This document shows, piece by piece, positions 35,062 to 43,141 of a stretch of DNA of 64,000 bases (its first letter is position 1; each line of letters opens with the position of its first letter). A model generated the notes under the pieces. That model was not told the origin of the DNA and did not search any database. It saw only the letters and a list, made by a program, of their open reading frames with translations. Both the position numbers and the translations under genes were made by a program. Source of the stretch: Erythrobacter sp. HL-111 (GTDB taxonomy: Bacteria; Pseudomonadota; Alphaproteobacteria; Sphingomonadales; Sphingomonadaceae); NCBI RefSeq assembly GCF_900105095.1, contig NZ_LT629743.1:1364001-1428000 (forward strand), written 5' to 3'.

Positions 35062-35862
35062 CTAGCCTTCGCCGATGAAGCCCGGATAGAGCGTCATGCC
35101 GCCGTCGACATAAAGCGTGGTGCCCGTCACGTAATCGGCTTCGGCGCTGCACAGCCAGGCGACCGGGCGGGCAACGTCCTCGACCTCGCCGATCCGGCCG
35201 TAGGGGATGAGTTCGCGCAGTTCCCGCGCCGCGTCCTCGTCGCTCCATGCCTCGCGGTTGATGTCGGTCCTGATCGCACCGGGCGCGATCCCCACCACGC
35301 GGATGCGGTGACGGCCCCATTCCTGCGCGAGCGTCTTCATCATCATGTCGACGCCGCCCTTGGCCGCGGCATAGTTCACGTGGCCCGCCCAGGGGATGAT
35401 GTCGTGGACCGAGCTCATGCACACGATCACCCCGGCGCTGCGGCGGCCCTCGCCCACGCCCTGGTCGATGAAGCGGCGGGCAGCCGCGCGGGCGACGAGG
35501 AACTGGCCGGTCAGGTTCACGTCCAGCACCTTGCGCCAGTCCGCCGCCCCGAGCTCGAGCGCCGGCGCGTCGATCTGGATGCCAGCGTTGGACACGAGGA
35601 TGTCGATCCGCCCGAAGCGGGCGGCGGTCTCGGCGACGAGCCGACGGGCGTCGGCCTCCTCGGAAACGTCGCCGCCGACCGCGATGGCCTCTGCGCCTTC
35701 GCGCGCAAGTTCGCGGACAAGTTCCTCGGCGTCGTCGGGCTTGCTGTGCCAGTTGATTGCCACGCGGGCTCCGCGCCGCACGAGTTCGCGCGTGATCGCG
35801 GCCCCGATCCCCGTGTCGCCGCCAGTCACGAGCGCGGCAAGGCCGGAAAGGTCAGCCGTCAT
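35062..35862 (-). CDS. SDR, glucose 1-dehydrogenase-like
   Basis: This 266-aa classical SDR has TGGDTGIG (about residues 14-21), the active-site YAAAKGG and the C-terminal VDGGMTLYPGF. Sequence style resembles glucose 1-dehydrogenase proteins, but substrate is unproven. ATG 35862 is the first codon of the family sequence; the frame is open far upstream by chance. It converges on the GH13 pair with a 15-bp gap. Confidence 0.83.
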   Translation of the reverse strand: MTADLSGLAALVTGGDTGIGAAITRELVRRGARVAINWHSKPDDAEELVRELAREGAEAIAVGGDVSEEADARRLVAETAARFGRIDILVSNAGIQIDAPALELGAADWRKVLDVNLTGQFLVARAAARRFIDQGVGEGRRSAGVIVCMSSVHDIIPWAGHVNYAAAKGGVDMMMKTLAQEWGRHRIRVVGIAPGAIRTDINREAWSDEDAARELRELIPYGRIGEVEDVARPVAWLCSAEADYVTGTTLYVDGGMTLYPGFIGEG

Positions 35863-36120
35863 TCGTCCGGTTCCTGCCCCGCCCCGCCCCGGCCCGGCCC
35901 GGATCGAGCCGCGTGTGCCGGACCAAGACGGGGACATCCGCCTCGCTGACGCGGGCAGGGACGCCCGCCGAAGCGATACGCCCCTGCGCGATCGGGCAGG
36001 ACTGTTTCGCGGGTGCTGCCATGCTGGTTCAGCGAAAGCGGGGCGCGATCGTTCCGCCCGGTCCGAAACGCATCGGCGCGCGATGTATTGATCCGGGGGG
36101 GAGAGACGGGAGCAGACGAG

Positions 36121-37755
36121 TTGACCAACGCCGCCGACGAGGCCCGCCATCACCCGAAGCCGCTGATCCTGATGACCGGGGCAGGCGGCAATATCGGGCG
36201 TTCCCTCTACGAAGCTTTCCGCAATGAATACAAAATCATAGGCCTTGATCGAGACAGCGGCGACGAAAACGACGGGCCGGCCAATGTCGAGATCGACATA
36301 ACCTCGCCCCAGTCGCTCCGCCTCGCGCTGGACAAGATCGCGCGCGAGCACGGGCGCCGCATCGCCGCCGTCATCCACCTCGTCGCCTTCTTCGATTTTT
36401 CGGGCGAGCCGAGCCCGCTGTATGACGAAGTGAATGTCGAGGGGACGCGCAATCTGCTCGAGGCGCTCGAAGGCTTCGAGGTCGAGCGTTTCATCTATGC
36501 GAGCACGATGCTCGTCCACGAACCGCAGGACCCGGGGGAGCGGATCGACGAGACGACCCCGATGGGTCCGCGCTGGGAATATCCGCGATCCAAGAAAAAG
36601 GTCGAGGACCTGATCCGGGACGAGGCGCGGATGCCCTACGCGATCCTGAGGCTCGCCGGGGTCTATGACAGCGAAGCCGCCGTCCCCACCCTCTCCAACC
36701 AGATCGCCCGCATCTACGAACGCAGCCTGCTCTCGCATCTCTATTCGGGACCGCTGAACGCCGGGCAGTCCATGCTCCACCGCGACGACATGATCGACGC
36801 GATGCGGCGCACCCTCGAACGCCGCAGGACCCTGCCGCCCGATGCCGAGATCCTGGTCGGCGAGCCCTTCGCGATGGGCTACGACAGCCTGCAGGACCGG
36901 ATCGGCGAACTGATCCACGGGGCGGACGAATGGGCGACGATCAAGGTGCCCCAATCCGTCGCGAAGGCTGGCGCGGCGGCGCAGAACGCCGCCGAACCGC
37001 TCGTGCCCGACGCGATCGACCAGGGTGAGAAGCCCTTCATCAAGCCCTTCATGATCTCGATGAGCGACGATCACTACGCGCTCGACATCAGGCGGGCCGA
37101 ACAATGGCTCGGCTGGCGTCCGCAGCGCCGCCTGCAGGACGAACTGCCCGCAATGATCGCGAACCTCAAGCGCGATCCCAGGGCATGGTACGAACGCAAC
37201 GGGCTCACTGCGCCCCAGTGGCTGAACGATGCCGCCGAGGAAGGGGTCGAGGATCCCGAGAGGATCCGTGCGGCGGTGGAAGCCGAAAGGGCGCAACAGC
37301 ACCGCGCGACCCGCTGGACCCATTTCGTCAACCTCGCGCTCGCCTTCTGGCTGATGACGCAGCCCCCGATGATCGGCATCGACGATCCGTTCTACGCGTG
37401 GAGCGAATTCGCTGCGGGTGCGCTCCTGCTCGTCACCGCCACCGCATCGCTCAGCGCGAGGCTCGGTTTCGCGCGCTGGCTTTCGGCAGGGATCGGCATG
37501 GTGGTGATGGCGCTGCCGGTCCTGTTCGTCACCCCCAACGCCGCGGCCTATCTTTCCGACACGCTCGTCGGGGCGCTGATCTTCGGATTCGCGATCGGCG
37601 CGAAGCCGGAAGTCGGCCCATCGCTCCTCGCCCGGCGCCGCGAACCGGAAGTCCCGCCGGGCTGGAGCTTCAATCCCTCGGCGTGGACCCAGCGCATCCC
37701 GATCATCGCGCTCGCCATCGTCGGGCTGCTCTTCTCGCGCTATCTCGCGGCCTAG
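36121..37755 (+). CDS. NAD(P)-epimerase/SPW-domain membrane protein, probably truncated
   Basis: The frame encodes 544 aa from TTG 36121 (GGAG 8 nt upstream). Residues 18-340 are an extended-SDR epimerase domain with TGAGGNIG. Residues about 397-480 are hydrophobic and SPW-repeat-like (RWTHFVNLALAFWLM...DPFYAWSEFAAG). The last residues, PSAWTQRIPIIALAIVGLLFSRYLAA, are in my recollection of the family followed by a YQLGH segment and a VKOR-type domain. Here the protein stops inside CTAG at 37752-37755, where another gene fragment begins, so a C-terminal truncation is likely. This is inference, not shown by alignment. Confidence 0.72.
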   Translation: MTNAADEARHHPKPLILMTGAGGNIGRSLYEAFRNEYKIIGLDRDSGDENDGPANVEIDITSPQSLRLALDKIAREHGRRIAAVIHLVAFFDFSGEPSPLYDEVNVEGTRNLLEALEGFEVERFIYASTMLVHEPQDPGERIDETTPMGPRWEYPRSKKKVEDLIRDEARMPYAILRLAGVYDSEAAVPTLSNQIARIYERSLLSHLYSGPLNAGQSMLHRDDMIDAMRRTLERRRTLPPDAEILVGEPFAMGYDSLQDRIGELIHGADEWATIKVPQSVAKAGAAAQNAAEPLVPDAIDQGEKPFIKPFMISMSDDHYALDIRRAEQWLGWRPQRRLQDELPAMIANLKRDPRAWYERNGLTAPQWLNDAAEEGVEDPERIRAAVEAERAQQHRATRWTHFVNLALAFWLMTQPPMIGIDDPFYAWSEFAAGALLLVTATASLSARLGFARWLSAGIGMVVMALPVLFVTPNAAAYLSDTLVGALIFGFAIGAKPEVGPSLLARRREPEVPPGWSFNPSAWTQRIPIIALAIVGLLFSRYLAA

Positions 37756-38148
37756 TCGCCGAAGCCGTCGACCATATCCGCGCAAACCCGATCAATCTTG
37801 CGACCGGGGAGGTGCCCGGTCAGCCGGGGCGGCTCACCACGGTCCATCTTTCCCTGTCCGATGCCACCGGTGACAGCGCAATCCTCGAATGGGTGGATGG
37901 CGAACAGGCGATCCATCATTCGCGTGACCACCGGGTGATGACCAACGAACCGGTCTATGCCGAACAGCTCGCCATTACGCGGTACTGGAAGGGCGTGAAC
38001 GCGCGTGAATTCCTGCCCGGCACCAACCGCGCCTCCGACCGCTTCGTGCGCGCCTCGAACTATATCGATGCGGTGGTCCAGTCCGACGATCCGCGCATCG
38101 CGGCCGCCGCGGTGTTCAGCGTGATCCGCAACGCCTCGGTACCCCTAG
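37756..38148 (+). pseudogene. Internal fragment of a choloylglycine hydrolase-like (Ntn amidohydrolase) gene
   Basis: The open reading frame encodes VAEAVDHIRANP, then HLSLSDATGDSAILEWVDG, VMTNEPVYAEQL, LPGTNRASDRFVRAS and VFSVIRNASVP. This is the middle-to-late part of a linear-amide C-N hydrolase (choloylglycine hydrolase/penicillin V acylase family). The N-terminal part with the catalytic Cys is missing at 37755 and the C-terminal part is cut by IS copy 2 at 38149. Both borders carry CTAG (37752-37755 and 38145-38148). No functional product is expected. Confidence 0.85.
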
Positions 38149-39807
38149 CCCGGATTATTCACCGGCGGTGGTCTGACGGGTTGGCGGGAGTGGCGTAAGC
38201 ATTTGCATTGTTGTAGGAATGTGGTTGCTTAAGCCAGACCTGCAACGGGGCAAAATATGCCACAGACCACACCCGCCGGATGCGATGATAGCGCGTCCGT
38301 ATTTTCGTTTCCAGCAGTGCGCGGCAAGAAGGTCACAGCTGCGTTTGACGGCGGCAGGCTGACCTCGGATGGCGGGGTCCTGGTGCTGGCTCAGGCCGAG
38401 CGCATGATGGGGCTCTGCCAGCGGCTTGCGGCGTGTATTGCCGATCCGCGCGATCCTGCTCGGGTGGTTCATCGGCTTGAAGATATCCTGCGCGCGCGGA
38501 TGTTCGCGATCGCCTGCGGCTATGAGGATGCCGATGATCTCGACGCTCTGCGCGATGATCCGGGCTTCCGCCTTGCGCTGGGCAAGCTGCCGGGATCGGG
38601 TGCGGGGTTGGCCAGCCAACCGACGATGAGCCGCTGGGAGAATGCGCCGAGCACGCGCGAGCTGGCAAAGATGCTGGGGATCATGATCGACATCTACTGC
38701 GCCAGCTACCCCACTCCGCCGGCGGCGGTGACGCTGGATATCGATGACACCTGCGACGTCGTGCACGGCTATCAGCAACTCTCCTTCTGGAACGGACATC
38801 ATGGGGAGCGCTGCTTCCTGCCGATCCATGTCTACGACACGGCAACGGGCCGGCCGGTGGCGATGCTGCTGCGCACGGGCAAGACGCCTTCTGGCAAGGA
38901 GGCGGCAGGGCATATCCGGCGTCTGGTGCGCCATCTTCGCCGCCACTGGCCTGATACCCACATCACCATCCGCGGTGACGGGCATTATGGACGGCCCGAG
39001 GTCATGGCCTTCTGCGAGGCGGCCCATGTCGATTACGTGTTCGGTCTGCCGACCAACGCCGCGCTGCGCGCTGATCCGGTTATCGTCACTGCCGCCGATG
39101 CCTGCGCGGTCCGCCGCGCCGAGTGCCAACTCCCGGTCCTGCACAGCTATGCCGAGACCCGCTACGGCGCGAAGAGCTGGAACCGCCAGCGCCGCGTCGT
39201 CGCCAGGATCGAGGCCAGCACGCTGGGCATGGATATCCGCTATGTCGTCACATCGCTAACCCAAGGCTCGGCTGAATACATCTATGACACGCTCTACTGT
39301 GCGCGCGGGCAGGCCGAGAACTTGATCAAGCTGCACAAGACCCAGCTGGCCAGTGACCGCACCTCGTGCCGGTCGGCGAACGCCAACCAGATGCGCCTGA
39401 TCCTGCACACCGCTGCCTACTGGCTGCTGTGGCGCGTTCAGCAGGCGATCCCAAAGACCACCGCTCTGGCAAAAGCCGAGTTTACGACCCTGCGCCTGCG
39501 GCTGCTCAAGGTTGCTGCCCGCGTCATGGAAAGCGCCACCCGAATCCGCGTAGCGTTCGCCTCTGCGTGCCCCGATGCCGATCTGATGCGTGCCATCGTT
39601 CTCGCGCTCAAGCCTGCGCCGACGTAGCGGGCGCGGCAGTGCCGCAGAAACCCCGAGCCAAGTCCTTCAACCAGAAAAGCCCATCGATCACAGCGCGGTG
39701 AAACAGACGCCAGCGGTGCCGCACGCCCGCTCTACGCCGCCGCACGCAGCAGTGGCGTCAAGCTCGCGCCGAGAGGCGCCCAACCGCATCGCCGTGAATA
39801 AGAGAGG
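38149..39807 (+). mobile_element. IS1380-family insertion sequence, copy 2 (1659 bp), mismatched flanks
   Basis: The element is identical in length to the other copies, with the same inverted repeats. It differs from copy 1 by three silent changes and from copy 3 by one missense change. The flanking tetranucleotides differ: CTAG on the left (38145-38148) and CTAA on the right (39808-39811). An ordinary insertion would give a matching pair, so the two ends probably come from two different insertions that recombined. Confidence 0.95.
38257..39627 (+). CDS. IS1380-family DDE transposase (copy 2)
   Basis: This is a 456-aa intact transposase, protein-identical to copy 1, with the DDE residues at D161/D163, D241 and E354. 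It starts at ATG 38257, 108 bp into the element. The gene lies inside the decayed island between the hydrolase fragment and the recombinase fragment. Nothing prevents it from being active; the mismatch lies in the flanking DNA, not in the element. Confidence 0.95.
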   Translation: MPQTTPAGCDDSASVFSFPAVRGKKVTAAFDGGRLTSDGGVLVLAQAERMMGLCQRLAACIADPRDPARVVHRLEDILRARMFAIACGYEDADDLDALRDDPGFRLALGKLPGSGAGLASQPTMSRWENAPSTRELAKMLGIMIDIYCASYPTPPAAVTLDIDDTCDVVHGYQQLSFWNGHHGERCFLPIHVYDTATGRPVAMLLRTGKTPSGKEAAGHIRRLVRHLRRHWPDTHITIRGDGHYGRPEVMAFCEAAHVDYVFGLPTNAALRADPVIVTAADACAVRRAECQLPVLHSYAETRYGAKSWNRQRRVVARIEASTLGMDIRYVVTSLTQGSAEYIYDTLYCARGQAENLIKLHKTQLASDRTSCRSANANQMRLILHTAAYWLLWRVQQAIPKTTALAKAEFTTLRLRLLKVAARVMESATRIRVAFASACPDADLMRAIVLALKPAPT

Positions 39808-40682
39808 CTAAGCATGAGCCGATCATCAGCTATGAGACGTTCCAGCTCATCCAGGATCGTCTTGCCGGGAAAGCGCGCGCACCTGCGCGCAAAGACCTGA
39901 GCGAGGACTTTCCGCTGCGCGGATTTATCTGCTGCGATTCGTGCGGCAATCCGCTGACCGGCTATTGGTCAAAGGGCAATGGGGGGCGCTACGCCTATTA
40001 TCACTGCTTCACGCGGGATTGCTCTGAAAAGGGCAAATCCATCCGTCGTGACGAGCTGGAGGGGGCCTTTGACGCGCTCCTCGAAGGTGCTGCGCCCACA
40101 CGCAAGCTGTTCGAAGTCGCGCTCGCGATGTTCCGTGACCTGTGGGACATGCGTCTCAAACTCGTTGTCGAGCGCCGGGCGAGCATGAAGCGCAAGGTGT
40201 CCAAAATCGAAACCCAAATTGAGGGTCTGGTCGAGCGCATCGTCTCCACGCAGAATGTGGAGGTGATCGACGCCTATGAGGCCAAGCTCTCAAAGCTGAA
40301 ATCTGAAAAGGTTCTGCTGGAGGAAAAAATCGCTCATGCGGGTGATTTGGTCGCCTCGAAAGGTGACGCCTTCGAGGAGTCGTTTCGAACCGCCATGCAG
40401 TTCCTGTCAAACCCCCAGAAACTCTGGCGTTCCGAGCGTTTTGAGGACAAGCGCGCGGTGCTGAAACTCACCTTCGCGGACAAACTTCGCTTTGCCCGGA
40501 ATGAGGGATTTCGAACCGCAAATTTGACCCTACCCTTCATGCTCTTAGGGGATTTTTGTACCGGGAAAAAAGGAGTGGTGCGCCCGGCAGGACTCGAACC
40601 TGCTGCCTCAAGATTAGAAGTCTCGCGCTCTATCCAGATGAGCTACGGGCGCGCACCCGGCTGGCGGGTCGGGGTGCAATAG
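39808..40682 (+). pseudogene. C-terminal fragment of a serine recombinase with zinc-ribbon domain
   Basis: The frame reads from the IS border as KHEPIISYETFQLIQDRLAG, then a zinc-ribbon (CCDSCGNPLTGYW...YYHC...C), then a long coiled coil, ending in FRTANLTLPFMLLGDF. This is the C-terminal half of a large serine recombinase; its catalytic N-terminal resolvase domain is gone, removed at the IS copy 2 border. The last 35 codons run antisense through the tRNA-Arg gene (PAGLEPAASRLE) and are unlikely to be a native tail. An ATG at 40128 exists but would give only the coiled-coil part. Confidence 0.85.
40576..40652 (-). tRNA. tRNA-Arg (anticodon TCT)
   Basis: The minus strand folds as a cloverleaf of 77 nt including an encoded CCA: acceptor GCGCCCG with CGGGCGC, D-arm with GCTC...GAGC, anticodon loop CTTCTAA (anticodon TCT, reads AGA), and T-arm GCAGG-TTCGAGT-CCTGC. 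Its 3' end faces the decayed recombinase fragment, the usual side for genomic island insertion. Confidence 0.95.
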
Positions 40683-40725
40683 CGCGCTTTGCGGCCCGCG
40701 AAAACATGGCTAGTCATCGCTTTCG

Positions 40726-41544
40726 ATGGAAAAGCCGCTCCAAGACCCCGCCCTTGCCGCCGGCCCCGGCGCCGCCGCCGATCCCGCCGCGGCCTTCGAC
40801 ACCGATCCCCACGACGGCATCCGCGCGACCAGCCATGCGCCCGCGGCCTTTCGCCACTACGACCTCGTCATGGCGGGCTTCGTCACGATCCTGCTGCTGT
40901 CGAATCTCATCGGGGCGTCGAAACCGTCCTACGTCACCCTTCCCGGGGGCGAGGCGTGGATCTTCGGCGCGGGCGTCCTGTTCTTCCCGATCAGCTACAT
41001 AATCGGCGACGTCCTGACCGAGGTCTATGGCTATGCCCGGGCGCGGCGGGTGATCTGGACGGGGTTCGCGGCGCTCGCCTTCATGGCCTTCATGGCCTGG
41101 GTCGTGGTCAGCCTGCCGCCGGCGGAGGGCTGGCCGTTCCAGTCCGATTACGAAAACGTCTTCGGCAATTCCTGGCGCATCGTGATCGCTTCGATGACGG
41201 CGTTCTGGGCGGGCGAATTCGCCAATTCCATCGTCATGGCCAAGATGAAGGTCTGGACGAAAGGCAAGGCCCTGTGGACCCGCACGATCGGATCGACCGT
41301 GGTGGGACAGGGGCTCGACAGCCTCATCTTCTACCCGCTCGCCTTCTGGGGCCTCGCCGGATGGCCGCCCGAAACCCTGTTCCAGGTCGTGCTCTCGCAA
41401 TGGCTCATCAAGGTCACGTGGGAGGCGCTGCTGACGCCGGTGACCTATCTCGTCGTCGGCTGGCTGAAGAAGGCCGAGGGGATCGACCTGTTCGACACCG
41501 ACACCGATTTCAACCCCTTCGGGAAGGACCGCGTGGCGCGCTGA
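40726..41544 (+). CDS. yhhQ: Queuosine precursor transporter (VUT family)
   Basis: This 272-aa inner-membrane protein of the YhhQ/VUT family imports queuine or preQ1-type precursors. It has about six hydrophobic helices and the family motif FFPISYIIGDVLTEVYGY. The first 40 residues form an Ala/Pro/Asp-rich extension. The end converges on ppx with a 4-bp gap. The nearby tRNA-Arg is not a queuosine tRNA, so the link is only positional. Confidence 0.9.
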   Translation: MEKPLQDPALAAGPGAAADPAAAFDTDPHDGIRATSHAPAAFRHYDLVMAGFVTILLLSNLIGASKPSYVTLPGGEAWIFGAGVLFFPISYIIGDVLTEVYGYARARRVIWTGFAALAFMAFMAWVVVSLPPAEGWPFQSDYENVFGNSWRIVIASMTAFWAGEFANSIVMAKMKVWTKGKALWTRTIGSTVVGQGLDSLIFYPLAFWGLAGWPPETLFQVVLSQWLIKVTWEALLTPVTYLVVGWLKKAEGIDLFDTDTDFNPFGKDRVAR

Positions 41545-41548
41545 GCCG

Positions 41549-43129
41549 TCACATGTCGGCGCGCAGCGCCTCGTCCGCGACGATGTCGACCCGCCAGTCC
41601 ATCCCCTTGCAAGCGGCGAGGAGCTTCATGTCCTTTTCGGTGGAGACGCCGAAAAGCGCCTGGTGGCTTTCGGCGAGACGCAGGACGAGCGTGCCCTGCT
41701 CGACCAGCAGTCGGCTGACCTGGAGCGAGCGCCGCGAGCGCGCGCCGAGCCTGCGGGCGAGACGGATCGCGAAACCCCACACCTGCGCCTCCGCGATCGC
41801 TTCGGCACCGGCTAGGTCGCGGATCTCCTGCGGCAGGTCGGTCCTGTTGCCGTTCGCCGCGATCGCCGCGGCCATCATCGCGCGGCCCTTGCCGTCGACC
41901 GCGATCCAGCGCTTGTGCAGCGCCCAGTCGATCGCCTGCGGCAGGCGGATATTCGGTTCGATCTGCATCGAGGCGAGCGCGAGCATCGTCGCCGCCAGTC
42001 GCAGCCGCTCGCTGCCGTGGCGCCGCGCCGGGGCCGCATCGACCGTCCAGGCCGCGACCCGCGCGGACAGCGGCGGCGGCGCGCCGCGCAGCGTCGCGAA
42101 CACGGAAATCCCGGCGAGCAGCGGGTCCTGCACCTTCCCGTGCGGCGCGAGCCGGTCGTAGAGCAGGCCCTCGCGCAGCCCCCAGGAGGAGAACACCAGC
42201 CGCTCCGGCGCGAGCCGGGCGATCAGCGCGAGCAGCAGCACCGCCGCATCGGGCAGCTTTTCCGCGCGCATCGAGGAAATCCGTTCGCGCGGCTTGAGTT
42301 CGTCCGGGCCGAGCGCGGCGAGCCTCTTCGCCAGCGCCTCGGCCTCCTCGCGAGCGAGTTCGAAACCGTGCGGGTCGGACAGCGGATGACCCTGTTCCTG
42401 CATGGCGAAGACCGCCATCGCGCGCCACGTGCCCCCGACGAGGTAAAGCGTGCGCCCTTCCCCTTCGGCCGCCCCCGCGGCGAAGCTTTCCTCGCCCCAG
42501 CCGGCCTTCCTGAGCGTCTTTTCGAGCGCCTTTCGCATGTCGGCGCGCACGTCCTTGGACCCGCCGCCCTCGAGATCGTCCTCGCGGAAATCGGGCAGGC
42601 GCAGCGTCCCCAGCGGAAGCGAGGCGGCCGCGCTCGTCTCGTCCTTCGCAAGCCGCACAAGTTCGAGGCTCCCGCCGCCGAGATCCGCGACGATGCCCGA
42701 AGCGCCGGGGAACGCGCCCGCCACGCCCATGGCCGAAAGCCGCCCCTCCTCCTCGCCCGAGATCACGCGAGGGCGAAGCCCGAGCGCCCGCAGCGCCTCG
42801 ACGAATTCCGGCCCGTTCGAGGCATCGCGCACCGCCGCGGTGGCGACGCATTCGACATCCTCGATCTCGAGATCCTCTAGCAGCAGCACGAACCGCCTGA
42901 GCGCCCGCATCGCAAGATCGACCGATTCTTCGGCGAGCCGCCCCTTCCCCGCGATCTCGCTGCCGAGCCGGGCGGTCACCTTCTCGTTCAGAAGCACGGT
43001 CGGCGCGCGCATCGATCCGCCGTAGATGACGAGCCGGACGGTGTTGGAGCCGATGTCGATGATGGCGCGTTCCGGCCGGTTGCCCGCGAAGACGCCGTCC
43101 CGGTCGTGCCGCTGCTTGCGGGAATTCAT
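41549..43129 (-). CDS. ppx: Exopolyphosphatase, Ppx/GppA family
   Basis: The 526-aa protein hydrolyses inorganic polyphosphate, or pppGpp in the GppA branch. The ASKHA phosphate-binding motifs are AIIDIGSNTVRLVIY (about residues 22-36) and GIVADLGGGSLELV (about 145-158), and the C-terminal half is an HD-like all-helical domain. It lies 12 bp from ppk on the same strand, so polyphosphate synthesis and breakdown are probably cotranscribed. This favours Ppx over GppA. Confidence 0.92.
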   Translation of the reverse strand: MNSRKQRHDRDGVFAGNRPERAIIDIGSNTVRLVIYGGSMRAPTVLLNEKVTARLGSEIAGKGRLAEESVDLAMRALRRFVLLLEDLEIEDVECVATAAVRDASNGPEFVEALRALGLRPRVISGEEEGRLSAMGVAGAFPGASGIVADLGGGSLELVRLAKDETSAAASLPLGTLRLPDFREDDLEGGGSKDVRADMRKALEKTLRKAGWGEESFAAGAAEGEGRTLYLVGGTWRAMAVFAMQEQGHPLSDPHGFELAREEAEALAKRLAALGPDELKPRERISSMRAEKLPDAAVLLLALIARLAPERLVFSSWGLREGLLYDRLAPHGKVQDPLLAGISVFATLRGAPPPLSARVAAWTVDAAPARRHGSERLRLAATMLALASMQIEPNIRLPQAIDWALHKRWIAVDGKGRAMMAAAIAANGNRTDLPQEIRDLAGAEAIAEAQVWGFAIRLARRLGARSRRSLQVSRLLVEQGTLVLRLAESHQALFGVSTEKDMKLLAACKGMDWRVDIVADEALRADM

Positions 43130-43141
43130 GGAAGAAACGTC

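Noticed and set aside
40128..40682. ATG 40128 as start of a genuine 184-aa gene
   Set aside because: The same frame continues upstream to the IS border with the recombinase zinc-ribbon sequence, and its end is antisense tRNA. It is part of a broken recombinase.
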